Shown here in pieces: positions 23,992 to 33,194 of a stretch of 46,397 nt of DNA. The stretch spans positions 1 through 46,397 of the forward strand of contig JAFWBT010000022.1 in the NCBI GenBank assembly GCA_017507005.1, written 5' to 3'. Below the pieces are notes generated by a model. It was given only the letters and a program-made list of their open reading frames with translations, ran no database searches and was not told where the DNA came from. The DNA comes from Clostridia bacterium (GTDB lineage: Bacteria; Bacillota; Clostridia; Christensenellales; Borkfalkiaceae). Numbering within the stretch: the stretch's first letter is position 1; every line of letters begins with the position of its first letter. A program made the translations under genes and the position numbers.

Positions 23992-25800
23992 TTAATCCTT
24001 GTTCGTTTTAAGGATTTCCATAAACACCTCGGAGGGTACTTCCACCGAGCCCATCTTACGCATACGTTTTTTACCCTCTTTCTGCTTTTCGAGCAGTTTA
24101 CGTTTACGGGTAATATCGCCACCGTAGCATTTCGCCAAGACGTCTTTACGCACCGCTTTCACCGTTTCGCGCGCGATAATCTTACCGCCTACCGCCGCCT
24201 GCACGGGAATTTCAAACAACTGACGAGGAATCGCCTCTTTGAGGTTTTCGCACAGCGTTCTGCCGCGTTCGTACGCTCTGTCCTCGAAAACAATAATCGA
24301 CAAAGCGTCGCAAATCTCACCATTCAAAAGGATATCCAACTTGACGAGTTTAGACCTTTGATAGCCTGCCAACTCGTAGTCAAAGCTCGCATAGCCGCGC
24401 GTACGCGATTTCAAACCGTCGAAGAAATCATATACGATTTCGTTGAGTGGCAACGTATATTCGAGCTTCACACGGCGGTCGTCCACGTACGTCATATTCT
24501 TGAATACGCCGCGTTTTTCCTTGCAAAGGTCCATTACCGAGCCCATATAATCAGGCGGAGTGTAAATTTCTGCCTTGACGATAGGTTCTTCCATATACTC
24601 GATATCCGAAGGTTCGGGCAAATGCGAGGGATTGTCCACGAAAAATTCCTCGCCGTCCGTCTTATGCACGAGATAGCTAACCGACGGCGCCGTCGTGATG
24701 ATGTCGAGATTGAACTCACGCTCGATACGTTCTTGGATAATTTCCATATGCAACAACCCCAAGAATCCGCAACGGAACCCAAAGCCGAGCGCAACAGAAT
24801 TATCCGGCTCGAAAATAAGCGACGCGTCGTTTAATTGCAATTTCAAAATCGCCTCTTTCAAGTCGTTAAATTTACTGCCGTCAAGCGGATAGATACCGCA
24901 AAATACCACGGGCTGTACTTTTTTATAGCCAGGCAACGGCTCTGCCGCGGGACGGGTAGCCGACGTGACGGTGTCACCAACGGCAACGTCTTGGATAGAT
25001 TTAATAGATGCGGCGATATAGCCAACCTCGCCTGCCTTTAACACGTCTTTGGCTAAGGGAGAGGGTGCAAACGCGCCGACCTCGGTGACGTCGTACACGA
25101 CGCTGGATAAGAACGTTTTAATCTTATCCCCTACTTTCACCGTACCGTCCATCACGCGGACGAACAGAATAACGCCTTTATAATTGTCGTAATAGCTATC
25201 GAAAATGAGCGCCTTTAACGGTTCTTCCGTGTCCCCGTCGGGAGCAGGGAAATATTTCGTAATCGCCTCTAACAAATCTTCGATATTCGTGCCCTCTTTT
25301 GCGGAAACGCAAGGCACGTCGGACGCATCCAGCCCGATAATGTCCTCAATTTCCTTTTTCGCCTCGTCAATACGCGCGCTAGGCAAATCGATTTTGTTGA
25401 TAACGGGCAAGATTTCCAAATTATTTTCAATCGCAAGGTATACGTTGGCGAGCGTTTGCGCCTCGACGCCCTGCGTTGCGTCCACAACGAGAATCGCCCC
25501 CTCGCAAGCAGCGAGCGAACGGCTGACCTCGTACGTAAAGTCGACGTGTCCCGGGGTATCAATCAAATTAAACTCGTATTCCTGCCCGTCTTTTGCCGTG
25601 TAATACATACGAACGGGCGTCAATTTAATCGTGATACCGCGCTCCTTTTCGATATCCATACTATCGAGGAGCTGTTCTTCCATATCACGCTTGGACACCT
25701 GCCCCGTGCGTTCGATTAGACGGTCGGCAAGGGTACTCTTACCGTGGTCGATATGCGCTATAATACAAAAATTTCTTAAAAGCCGATTAGGTTTTGCCAT
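23992..25800 (-). CDS. lepA: Elongation factor 4 (LepA)
   Basis: The protein has 602 residues, full length. The GTPase motifs are [22 protein letters not shown] and NKIDLP. The C-terminal LepA-specific domain ends with [19 protein letters not shown]. It is a ribosome-bound translation factor. AAGGAAAACC precedes the ATG at 25800. Confidence 0.97.
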   Translation of the reverse strand: MAKPNRLLRNFCIIAHIDHGKSTLADRLIERTGQVSKRDMEEQLLDSMDIEKERGITIKLTPVRMYYTAKDGQEYEFNLIDTPGHVDFTYEVSRSLAACEGAILVVDATQGVEAQTLANVYLAIENNLEILPVINKIDLPSARIDEAKKEIEDIIGLDASDVPCVSAKEGTNIEDLLEAITKYFPAPDGDTEEPLKALIFDSYYDNYKGVILFVRVMDGTVKVGDKIKTFLSSVVYDVTEVGAFAPSPLAKDVLKAGEVGYIAASIKSIQDVAVGDTVTSATRPAAEPLPGYKKVQPVVFCGIYPLDGSKFNDLKEAILKLQLNDASLIFEPDNSVALGFGFRCGFLGLLHMEIIQERIEREFNLDIITTAPSVSYLVHKTDGEEFFVDNPSHLPEPSDIEYMEEPIVKAEIYTPPDYMGSVMDLCKEKRGVFKNMTYVDDRRVKLEYTLPLNEIVYDFFDGLKSRTRGYASFDYELAGYQRSKLVKLDILLNGEICDALSIIVFEDRAYERGRTLCENLKEAIPRQLFEIPVQAAVGGKIIARETVKAVRKDVLAKCYGGDITRKRKLLEKQKEGKKRMRKMGSVEVPSEVFMEILKTNKD

Positions 25801-25842
25801 AGGTTTTCCTTTTTTACTTTGTTTTTTCTATTTTTAGGTTTT

Positions 25843-26733
25843 TTAATCTTTACGGAAATATTCAATAAAGCTGTGCAGAGCGTACGATACTGGTACGTTT
25901 TTAGGCAGCAGCATACCCACCGAACGAACGGGCAAAGCAGGGTCTGTCTTGATTTCAAAAAGAGCTTGGCCTTCCAACAAACGCGTTGCGTATTCTCTCG
26001 GAATTACGCCGATACCCATGCCACGTTGTACCAGCCTTTTCATCAAATCCCAGCTCCCCACCTCGATAGCAGGCGACAGCCTGATACCATGCGAGGACAA
26101 GAACGCGTCGAACGCGCGCCGCGCTACCGTGTTCGGATCCATTAAAATCAACGGATATTTTTCCAACTTTTCCAAAGAAATAACGCCATCCGTCAATTCT
26201 TTATATTTCTCGCCAACGATAAACACGTCGTTCAAACGCATACAATCGCCGCGCAAGCTCAGCTCCGGATCCACGGAAATCGGCAAGTTCACGAACGCGA
26301 TATCGCAATCGTTTTCTTTCAGCTTCGCAATCGTGCTGGGCGTAAAATCGGTGTGTAATTCGATTTTTACCGCAGGGAAACGATCGTGAAAATCCACGAT
26401 TTTATCCGCGAGGAAATATTTAAAAATCGTATCGCTCGCACCGATACGTATCGTGCCCGTAGCCGACGCTTTCATCTGCGCGATACGGCTCTCCGCCTCG
26501 TTGAAAAGTCCCAAAGCGCGTTCCACTTCGGAAAAAATGAGTTTACCGCCCTGCGCCGACAGCTCCATACCGCGGTGCGTGCGGTTGAAAAGCGGCGTAC
26601 CCAGCTGATTTTCCAGCTGTTTTATCGATTGCGAAACAGCAGGCTGGGAAATATATAATTCCTCCGCCGCCTTCGTCAAACTGCCGCATTTTGCGACCGT
26701 ATAAAACACTCTATACAGTTCTAAATTTACCAT
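25843..26733 (-). CDS. LysR-family transcriptional regulator
   Basis: The protein has 296 residues. The N-terminal HTH reads FYTVAKCGSLTKAAEELYIS then QPAVSQSIKQLENQLG. The rest is a substrate-binding domain (IRIGASDTIFKYFLADKIVDF onward). It sits between mnmE and lepA with no divergent partner, so its targets are not evident. There is no AAGGAGG before the ATG; the GGCAGG of a repeat copy lies at ribosome-site distance. It is unrelated at close range to the LysR gene at 323-1180. Confidence 0.9.
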   Translation of the reverse strand: MVNLELYRVFYTVAKCGSLTKAAEELYISQPAVSQSIKQLENQLGTPLFNRTHRGMELSAQGGKLIFSEVERALGLFNEAESRIAQMKASATGTIRIGASDTIFKYFLADKIVDFHDRFPAVKIELHTDFTPSTIAKLKENDCDIAFVNLPISVDPELSLRGDCMRLNDVFIVGEKYKELTDGVISLEKLEKYPLILMDPNTVARRAFDAFLSSHGIRLSPAIEVGSWDLMKRLVQRGMGIGVIPREYATRLLEGQALFEIKTDPALPVRSVGMLLPKNVPVSYALHSFIEYFRKD

Positions 26734-26749
26734 AAACGCATACCTGCCC
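26734..26749 (-). repeat. Dispersed repeat copy 5, directly before a start codon
   Basis: The minus strand reads GGGCAGGTATGCGTTT and then the LysR ATG. It lies 43 bases after the mnmE stop. Here the trailing TGA of the consensus is TTTA. Confidence 0.75.
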
Positions 26750-26791
26750 TTATCTTTTTACGTATTCGTATTTACTCTATCGTACGTTCTC

Positions 26792-28132
26792 TTATTTCCC
26801 CACACAGAATTTCGAGAAGATTTCCTCGATAATCGCCTCTGTCGCCGTTTCGCCCGTGATTTCGCCCAAAGCGTCCCACGCTTCTTTCACGTCGATACCT
26901 ATAAGGTCGAGCGGCTGCATACCGCACGCGTCAATCGCTCTTTTCAGCGCATCGTTCGCGCGCGTCAACGCCTCGAAATGTCGTTCTTCTATCAGGAACG
27001 CCGCATCCTCGCCGCGCTCGCCAAAGCCCTTTTCGTACAGCAGCTCTTTCAGCCGCGCAATCCCCTCGCCGGTCACCGCCGACGTCAAAACGTCTGCGTC
27101 CGTTTCCGTTTCGTCGTTCGTAAGGTCGATTTTATTGATGACCTTAATCAAGGGCTTGCCTTTTACCATTTCCAAAACGCGCGCGTCCTCATCGTCCAGC
27201 TGTTGCATCGTTTCCGTAACGAACACCGCCACGTCTGCCGAGCGTATAATCGACTCCGCGCGTTCAATCCCAATGTTCTCAATTCTGTCGCCGCTTTCGC
27301 GCACGCCTGCCGTGTCGTATAAATTAAACTTCCGACCGTCGATTTCCAAAACACCTTCCACCGCGTCGCGCGTCGTGCCTGCAATCTCGGAAACGATTGC
27401 CTTATCGTAACCAAGCATACGGTTTAATAACGAGCTTTTGCCCGTATTCGGCTTGCCGCAAATGGCGACAGTGACGCCCGATTTTATCTTTTTACCAACG
27501 GCGTAGCTCGCCGTCAGCGTCGACAGGCGCATACGCAAGCCCTGCAATGCAATCGCTAGCTCTTGTACGTGCTGTTCCTCAATATCTTCTTCGGGATAAT
27601 CCACCGAAACGTCAATCCCTGCAAGCAGCGTTTTTAATTCCGACTGCAAATCACGAACAGTGTTCGTCAGTTTTTCGCTATACAGCAAATACCCTGCCTT
27701 TACTTCCGCTTCGCTCTCGCCGTTAATCATATCCGCAACGCCCTCTGCCGAGGCAAGCGACAGCTTACCGTTCAAAAAGGCGCGCTTGGTAAATTCCCCT
27801 CTACCTGCGGGCTTTGCGCCCATACGAAAGGTCTGTTTTAAAATGCCGCGCGCCACGCTCTCACCGCCGTGGCATTGAAATTCCACGATATCTTCGCCCG
27901 TATAGCTAGCAGGGGCTTTGAAATACACGCACAAGCCGTAATCACAAAAATTGCCGCCGTCGATTTGCCCGGGGTACATACGATATGGCTCAAAATCCTC
28001 CACCGCCGTTTTTCCGACGGGGGTGAACATTTTTTTTGCAATATCGAGCGGATTTTTACCGCTGATGCGGATAATGGCGACGCCACCTTTCCCAGGAGGC
28101 GTTGCAATCGCCGATATATTCTCTTCCATCAT
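26792..28132 (-). CDS. mnmE: tRNA modification GTPase MnmE
   Basis: The protein has 446 residues. The N-terminal folate-binding domain includes ATPPGKGGVAIIRISG. The central helical domain is interrupted by a G domain with CGKPNTGKSS (225-234), DTAGVRE and NKID. The C-terminus is FCVGK, with the catalytic Cys of the C-x-GK motif. With MnmG it modifies the wobble uridine of certain tRNAs. AAGGAGG lies 9 bases before the first of two adjacent ATG codons. Confidence 0.96.
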   Translation of the reverse strand: MMEENISAIATPPGKGGVAIIRISGKNPLDIAKKMFTPVGKTAVEDFEPYRMYPGQIDGGNFCDYGLCVYFKAPASYTGEDIVEFQCHGGESVARGILKQTFRMGAKPAGRGEFTKRAFLNGKLSLASAEGVADMINGESEAEVKAGYLLYSEKLTNTVRDLQSELKTLLAGIDVSVDYPEEDIEEQHVQELAIALQGLRMRLSTLTASYAVGKKIKSGVTVAICGKPNTGKSSLLNRMLGYDKAIVSEIAGTTRDAVEGVLEIDGRKFNLYDTAGVRESGDRIENIGIERAESIIRSADVAVFVTETMQQLDDEDARVLEMVKGKPLIKVINKIDLTNDETETDADVLTSAVTGEGIARLKELLYEKGFGERGEDAAFLIEERHFEALTRANDALKRAIDACGMQPLDLIGIDVKEAWDALGEITGETATEAIIEEIFSKFCVGK

Positions 28133-28203
28133 ACTCTTTTGCCTCCTTTGATAGCCACGCCTCGTATAATCAGCGTTTATATCCTAACGGTTCCTTTTTA
28201 TAC

Positions 28204-28232
28204 ATTATAACATAAACGAGCATTCTTGTAAA
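28204..28232 (-). promoter_or_regulatory. Sigma-A promoter of the mnmE operon
   Basis: TTTACA (28227-28232) and TATAAT (28204-28209) are 17 bases apart on the minus strand. It probably drives mnmE, lysR, lepA, the MGMT-like gene, hemW and the genes down to panE, as no strong internal terminator is visible. Confidence 0.65.
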
Positions 28233-28253
28233 CCGTTTGGAAATAATTTTATA

Positions 28254-28294
28254 TAAAAAAAGACGGGAATTATAACTTTTTCTTATTCCCGTCT
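28254..28294 (-). terminator. Terminator of the membrane protein gene
   Basis: AGACGGGAAT pairs with ATTCCCGTCT, and the minus strand then reads TTTTTTT. It lies about 37 bases after the stop at 28331. Confidence 0.85.
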
Positions 28295-28330
28295 ATCTTT
28301 TATTCTATTGTTTTGTTTTCGACAAGACTA

Positions 28331-29281
28331 TCAATCGAAAAATCCATCCGAATTATGGCTCGAACGCCCGTTATTATTCTCGTTTCTATCCCGATTTTTC
28401 TCGCCGTATTCCGTAAAAGGCTCTTCCTGCTTTTTGCCCGAGGAGAATTCCGCAAAAGGGTCTTCTGGCTGCGGCTCACTATACGGCGGACGCTGCGTAT
28501 TATTGTAGGGATTGCCGTAAGGATTTCCGTATGGATTGTTGCCGTAAGGGTTGTTGCCATATTGACCGTTCCCGTAAGGATTTTGCGAGTTGTAATATTG
28601 TTGTCTTCTACGCATAAATTCTTCGCGTTGACGGCGCATATATTCCTCGTAATCCACTGCCGTACGCTTTCTCAACACGAGGACAGCGATATATCTCGAC
28701 AGCGGCACAAACAAGGACAACACGCCCAGCATAATATAATTTTTCGGCGCGTACTTTTTATACAATCCCATTATCAAAATGAGCATCAAAATTTCGTAAA
28801 TCAGCTCGACAATCGACGCCAAAAATCTACCGATACCGTAGGAGGCAACAAATTCGTACGCCGTTGCCGAAAAACCGTTCAAATCCGACCAAATAGGTTC
28901 GAGATATTTATCGCGCGCAGGCACGCCCTCTACGGCGTAAAGATAGATAGACGCGGCGATAGACGCAAAGGAAATCAGCGTTACGGCAATCTGCGCCAGC
29001 ATCGCGTACAAGCCCGCGCGTTTCACCTTTTGCCCGAACATATCGCATTCGCCCGTTAATCTACCGATAAGCACTACGCTAAGGAACGGCACGAACGCCA
29101 TCCACTTGCCTTTTATATTCCGTTTTTTTGCCATCACGAACAGACCTATGCCCTGTAAAACGAACAGCGCCGCCCACGCTAAAAATCCCAGCCCCAACGC
29201 AACGATTTGCGATTGCAGGGAATCTTTTTCTAACAAGACGAAGCTCTGTCGAAATCCGTCGTAAAAATGATATATTTCCAT
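28331..29281 (-). CDS. Membrane protein with Asn-Pro-Tyr-Gly-rich tail
   Basis: I do not recognise the family. The protein has 316 residues. About four hydrophobic segments lie in residues 1-200 (for example IVALGLGFLAWAALFVLQGI, 27-46), followed by the charged MRRQREEFMRRRQQYYNSQ. A low-complexity tail from about 230 carries several NPYGN/NPYG units and a polar Glu/Asn-rich end. The layout suggests a membrane anchor with an unstructured cytoplasmic tail that could mediate interaction or phase behaviour. It lies between truA and mnmE and ends in a strong terminator. The ribosome site is weak. Confidence 0.75.
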   Translation of the reverse strand: MEIYHFYDGFRQSFVLLEKDSLQSQIVALGLGFLAWAALFVLQGIGLFVMAKKRNIKGKWMAFVPFLSVVLIGRLTGECDMFGQKVKRAGLYAMLAQIAVTLISFASIAASIYLYAVEGVPARDKYLEPIWSDLNGFSATAYEFVASYGIGRFLASIVELIYEILMLILIMGLYKKYAPKNYIMLGVLSLFVPLSRYIAVLVLRKRTAVDYEEYMRRQREEFMRRRQQYYNSQNPYGNGQYGNNPYGNNPYGNPYGNPYNNTQRPPYSEPQPEDPFAEFSSGKKQEEPFTEYGEKNRDRNENNNGRSSHNSDGFFD

Positions 29282-29354
29282 ACTTTACAGAATCCGCTTT
29301 TTTAAAAAGCGCTCCTTTTGACGTTATTTTTTTGATGTTTTTGATTTTTGATAG

Positions 29355-30101
29355 TTATTGATAGTTTACCTGCACCAGCGTCAAGCCCTTTGCAGGCATA
29401 GTTTTTCCTAACAATTCACGTTTCCCCGTTTCGTACGCAGAAAGCAAGTCCTCTTTTTTGCGTTTTCCCGACGCGATATCGAGCAGCGTACCTGTCATCG
29501 TTCGCACCATATTATACAAAAAGCCGTTGCCCGTCACAAAGATTTTTATATCTCGCGTGCCATAGCTCTCGTCCTCTTCCACGCGCACCTCGTACACCGT
29601 CCGCACCGTCGTTTTCACCGACGAGCCAGACGCGCAAAAGGCTTTGTAATCGTGTTCCCCCTCGAATAGCGTTGCAGCCTTTTTCAACGCCTCTATCGAC
29701 GGCGCGTTCTCTACGCGCACCGAAAAGCGTTCCTTCAAGGGCATTTCTCTTTGCGACACGTAGAGAGAATAGCAGTAGGTTTTGCGTTTGGCACTGCGAT
29801 TGCTATCGAACGTCTCGTCCGCGCCCCAACCCTCCGTGATACGCACGTCAGGCGGCAAAAAACGGTTTAGACAATCGGGCATTTTTTCAGGCGGTACGCT
29901 AACGTCCGCATCGAAATGGCACACCTGCCCTGCCGCGTGTACACCTGCGTCCGTTCTGCCGCTCGCCGTTACGCGCAGGCATAGTCCCAGAGCGTCTTTA
30001 ATTGCACCCTCCAACGTTTCCTGCACCGAACGGGCGTTTTTTTGACATTGCCAACCGGCGTATTCCGTGCCGTCGTAGGCTATTTTTAAAACGTATCGCA
30101 T
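29355..30101 (-). CDS. truA: tRNA pseudouridine(38-40) synthase
   Basis: The protein has 248 residues. The catalytic Asp is D51 in SGRTDAGVHA, with KIAYDGTEYAGWQ at the N-terminus. The ATG at 30101 is chosen because GGAGA lies 8 bases before it; an in-frame ATG eight codons earlier has no ribosome site. The ecfA-ecfT-truA order is a hallmark of Firmicutes. Confidence 0.95.
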   Translation of the reverse strand: MRYVLKIAYDGTEYAGWQCQKNARSVQETLEGAIKDALGLCLRVTASGRTDAGVHAAGQVCHFDADVSVPPEKMPDCLNRFLPPDVRITEGWGADETFDSNRSAKRKTYCYSLYVSQREMPLKERFSVRVENAPSIEALKKAATLFEGEHDYKAFCASGSSVKTTVRTVYEVRVEEDESYGTRDIKIFVTGNGFLYNMVRTMTGTLLDIASGKRKKEDLLSAYETGKRELLGKTMPAKGLTLVQVNYQ

Positions 30102-30148
30102 AACAAATTCTCCGTTCGACGTCATACGCGGCGCTCACCGCCTATACG

Positions 30149-30961
30149 TCAAATCAACGATTGCGTATAAATTTTGAGTACGATTACCCCTGCCAGCAGA
30201 CCTGCACACAGCAAAAACGCCAACAAATCCCGCCACGTAAAGGTGAGTTTTTTATATTTCGTACGTACTTTACTGCCGGAATAGCAACGCGCATCCATAG
30301 CGTCGCCCAATTCGTCCGCGCGACGGAACGCGCTGATTATCAAGGGAATTAAAATGGGAATAATCGCCTTGACGCGTTGCATAAGACTACCCGATTCAAA
30401 ATCCGCACCACGCGCCTTTTGCGCGTTCATAATACGCGACGTTTCGTCCGTTAAAATGGGGATAAACCGAAGCGCAATAGACATAATGAGCGCCAATTCA
30501 TGCACGGGCAAACGTATGAGTTTTAAGGGATACAACAGGCTTTCAATGCCGTCCGTTAAGGATACGGGCGTCGTCGTCAGCGTCAAGATTGCAGAGCCTA
30601 ACACCAACAAGAACAGCCGTGCCGCCAAAAACAGCGTTGAATACACCGCTTCTTTCGTAATTACGATAAACTTCCACGACCACAGCACCGTGCCGCCCTG
30701 GTGGAAAAATAGATTGAGAATTGCCGTGAACACAAGCAAGAAAAGCACGGCGCGCACCGAGCGCAATAGGCTCTTGATAGGCACGTGCGAAAGCGCCGCC
30801 ACAAGCAGGAACACCCCAAAGCACGCGCCCAAGGCGTAGAAATTTTTTGCCATAAACACAGCAACGATATACGTGATGAGGAACAGTATCTTCATACGCG
30901 GATCGCATTTATGCACGAAAGAGTTAGCAGGATAGTACTGACCAAAGGAAACGTCACGCAT
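30149..30961 (-). CDS. ecfT: Energy-coupling factor transporter transmembrane protein EcfT
   Basis: The protein has 270 residues with about five to six membrane helices. FGQYYPANSFVHKCDPRMK is the EcfT N-terminus. The coupling-helix motif with Ala-Arg-Gly is in MNAQKARGADFESG near residue 180, and another is near MDARCYSG. It links the ATPases to interchangeable substrate-binding S components for vitamins and metals; no S component is encoded here. The start is the ATG at 30961 with AAGGAGG; it overlaps the EcfA stop by 8 bases. Confidence 0.93.
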   Translation of the reverse strand: MRDVSFGQYYPANSFVHKCDPRMKILFLITYIVAVFMAKNFYALGACFGVFLLVAALSHVPIKSLLRSVRAVLFLLVFTAILNLFFHQGGTVLWSWKFIVITKEAVYSTLFLAARLFLLVLGSAILTLTTTPVSLTDGIESLLYPLKLIRLPVHELALIMSIALRFIPILTDETSRIMNAQKARGADFESGSLMQRVKAIIPILIPLIISAFRRADELGDAMDARCYSGSKVRTKYKKLTFTWRDLLAFLLCAGLLAGVIVLKIYTQSLI

Positions 30962-32864
30962 TTTTTTGCCCTCCTTTCGTCGGTAAACGCATACCTGCCC
31001 CCCTCGTTTTTGCAAAATCGATAAATTTCTTTACAAAATCCGCCGAGGTGAAATCACAGTCAATGGACAAACCAAGCGGCAGCAATTCACTCAAAATCTT
31101 CGCCGTCAACGGCACGTCCAAGCCGATATTTTCTAATTTTTCCGTATCTTCAAACAACGTTTTAGGCTCCGCGACAGCCAAAATCTTCCCTTCCGAGAAA
31201 ATCGCCGCGCGAGAACAGTTTTCTGCAATCTCGTCCATATCGTGCGACACGATAATCACCGTCTTGCACCACTCTTTATGGATTTTATGCAATAGCTGCA
31301 TAATCTCCTCTTTCCCGAGCGGATCAAGCCCTGCCGCAGGCTCGTCCAAAACGAGAATTTCAGGCTTGGTTACGATAACGCCAGCGATTGCCACACGGCG
31401 TTTCTGACCGCCCGACAGCTCGAACGGGGAACGCTTTGCGAGCGTGCGATAATCCAGCCCCACCGTCTCCATAGCGTCACGAACGGAGCGTCTTGTTTCC
31501 TCTTCCGTAATCTCCTTGGAAAAGTTTTTCAAGCCAAACGCAACGTCCTCGAACACCGTTTCGGCAAACAGCTGATATTCGGGATACTGGAACACCATCC
31601 CCACTTTGCTACGCAATTCCTTGAAATCGGTATTCTTATCCGTCAAATCGTAGCCATCCACTTTCAGCACCGTTTTCGGCGGCTCAATCTCGCCCTTTTT
31701 AAGGCGTTTTTCTTTATATTTTTTCTCCGCCGTCGGCACTTTCAACAATGCGTTGAGGTGCTGTACGAACGTCGATTTACCGCTACCCGTATGCCCAATA
31801 ATGCCGAAAAATTCTCCTGCATTTATCTCCAAATTCACGCCGTCTAAGGCGTGCGTTGCAAAAGGCGAGGCGGGATTGTATACGTAATGCAAATTCTCGC
31901 AATAGATACGCCCTTTTTCGTCCGCAGGCTCGTTTTTCTTTACCAGCAACGGAGCAGACGCGTTTCCTTTCGCCGTCAAAGCCAAGTCTTGCATATCCGC
32001 GCCCTGCTTTTTGAGCGCGTTTTCAATCTCACTCGCAACGCCCTCTGCCGTCAGCGCGTCCTGCACTTCCAAGCCGCCTTTTTTCAAATCGCGGCACAGC
32101 TTCACCGCGCGCGGCAGCGTGAGGGAATATTTTTCCAATTCTTCCCCACGGCTGAGCACTTCTTCGGGCTTGCCCTGCATCACGATATCACCGCGGCTCA
32201 TTACAATCGCCCTATCCGCAAGCATTGCCTCTTCGGGGAAATGCGTAATAAGAATCACTGTGATTTTCTCTTCTCTATTCAGCCGCAAAACGACGTCCAT
32301 CACCTCTTTTCTGCCACGAGGATCGAGCATAGCCGTCGCCTCGTCCAAAATCATAACGCGCGGCTTTAACGCCAACACGCCCGCGATGGCAATACGCTGT
32401 TTTTGACCGCCTGACAGTCTCGACGGCGTCGAACGCCGAAATTCGCTCATACCTACGGCGTCGAGCGCAAACGCAATACGCTCTCCAATTTCTGCGCGCG
32501 CAATCCCAACGTTTTCCGGCCCGAACGCAATATCATCCTCCACGATAGAAGCGACCATTTGATTGTCGGGGTTTTGGAATACGATACCTACTTGCTTGCG
32601 TATCTCGAACAAATTTTTCTCGTTCGTAGCGTCCAAGCCAAGCATAGTAATCTTACCGCCCGAAGGTGAAAGCAAACCATTCATCAGCCTAGCGAGCGTG
32701 GATTTCCCACTGCCGTTATGCCCGAGCACTGCAACGAATTCCCCTTCTTCCACGGAAAAATCGACTCCGTTTAAACTAAACGCAGCCTCCGACGAAAAAA
32801 CACCATCCTTTTCTTCGTCCGCCTGATAGGAAAAATATACTTTTTCGAATTTTACCGCTTCCAT
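30954..32864 (-). CDS. Fused double ATPase EcfA1-EcfA2 of an ECF transporter
   Basis: The protein has 636 residues containing two complete ABC ATPase domains that most Firmicutes encode as separate ecfA1 and ecfA2 genes. Domain 1 (1-250) has Walker A GHNGSGKST (48-56), signature LSGGQKQR (150) and Walker B MILDEATAMLDP. Domain 2 (about 320-610) has Walker A GHTGSGKST (357-365), signature LSGGQKRR (483) and Walker B ILVLDEPAAGLDP. The DEATA and DEPAA versions match EcfA1 and EcfA2. A charged linker of about 60 residues joins them. Near the C-terminus, GAGMR is encoded by a dispersed repeat copy. It has its own promoter and continues into ecfT and truA. Confidence 0.93.
   Translation of the reverse strand: MEAVKFEKVYFSYQADEEKDGVFSSEAAFSLNGVDFSVEEGEFVAVLGHNGSGKSTLARLMNGLLSPSGGKITMLGLDATNEKNLFEIRKQVGIVFQNPDNQMVASIVEDDIAFGPENVGIARAEIGERIAFALDAVGMSEFRRSTPSRLSGGQKQRIAIAGVLALKPRVMILDEATAMLDPRGRKEVMDVVLRLNREEKITVILITHFPEEAMLADRAIVMSRGDIVMQGKPEEVLSRGEELEKYSLTLPRAVKLCRDLKKGGLEVQDALTAEGVASEIENALKKQGADMQDLALTAKGNASAPLLVKKNEPADEKGRIYCENLHYVYNPASPFATHALDGVNLEINAGEFFGIIGHTGSGKSTFVQHLNALLKVPTAEKKYKEKRLKKGEIEPPKTVLKVDGYDLTDKNTDFKELRSKVGMVFQYPEYQLFAETVFEDVAFGLKNFSKEITEEETRRSVRDAMETVGLDYRTLAKRSPFELSGGQKRRVAIAGVIVTKPEILVLDEPAAGLDPLGKEEIMQLLHKIHKEWCKTVIIVSHDMDEIAENCSRAAIFSEGKILAVAEPKTLFEDTEKLENIGLDVPLTAKILSELLPLGLSIDCDFTSADFVKKFIDFAKTRGAGMRLPTKGGQKNA
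30985..31003 (-). repeat. Dispersed repeat copy 6, inside the ecfA 3' end
   Basis: The minus strand reads GGGGCAGGTATGCGTTT in frame as GAGMR-L, ten codons before the ecfA stop and upstream of the ecfT ribosome site. Confidence 0.75.
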
Positions 32865-32948
32865 ATCCGTCGTTTGCCGTTTTGCCTTTCCTTTTTCGTC
32901 GCCCTATGCTGTCTATAACAGGGCGCTTTGCTCGACTTTATCATTCTT

Positions 32949-32977
32949 ATTATACCAAATATTTCAAGAGAATACAA
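32949..32977 (-). promoter_or_regulatory. Sigma-A promoter of the ecfA-ecfT-truA operon
   Basis: TTGTAT (32972-32977) and TATAAT (32949-32954) are 17 bases apart on the minus strand. The 80-base leader contains CGCCCT...AGGGCG with an inner CTGT/ACAG, a modest hairpin of no known riboswitch class. The rest of the gap up to the YitT promoter is AT-rich and holds nothing I recognise. Confidence 0.55.
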
Positions 32978-33130
32978 TGAAAATAAGGTGAAAATCTGCT
33001 TAAAAAAAGTTTTTTTGTTGATTCGTCAACCTTTTTAACTCTCCGCTCGCCCCTTTATTATTTGATTTGTTAATCATAACACCCCACTTTCACGATTTTT
33101 TAGATATACAAAAATGTTAAGCCTAATCGC

Positions 33131-33159
33131 TTGAATTTTCTCAAAAAAAGTATTATGAT
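33131..33159 (+). promoter_or_regulatory. Sigma-A promoter of the YitT gene
   Basis: TTGAAT (33131-33136) and TATGAT (33154-33159) are 17 bases apart. Confidence 0.65.
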
Positions 33160-33194
33160 TGATGTATCAAAAAACAAAAGACGGAGTATATATT

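Noticed and set aside
23653-24834. Plus-strand open frame of 393 codons opposite the MGMT-like gene and lepA
   Set aside because: It is antisense to lepA along most of its length, with no ribosome site or domain.
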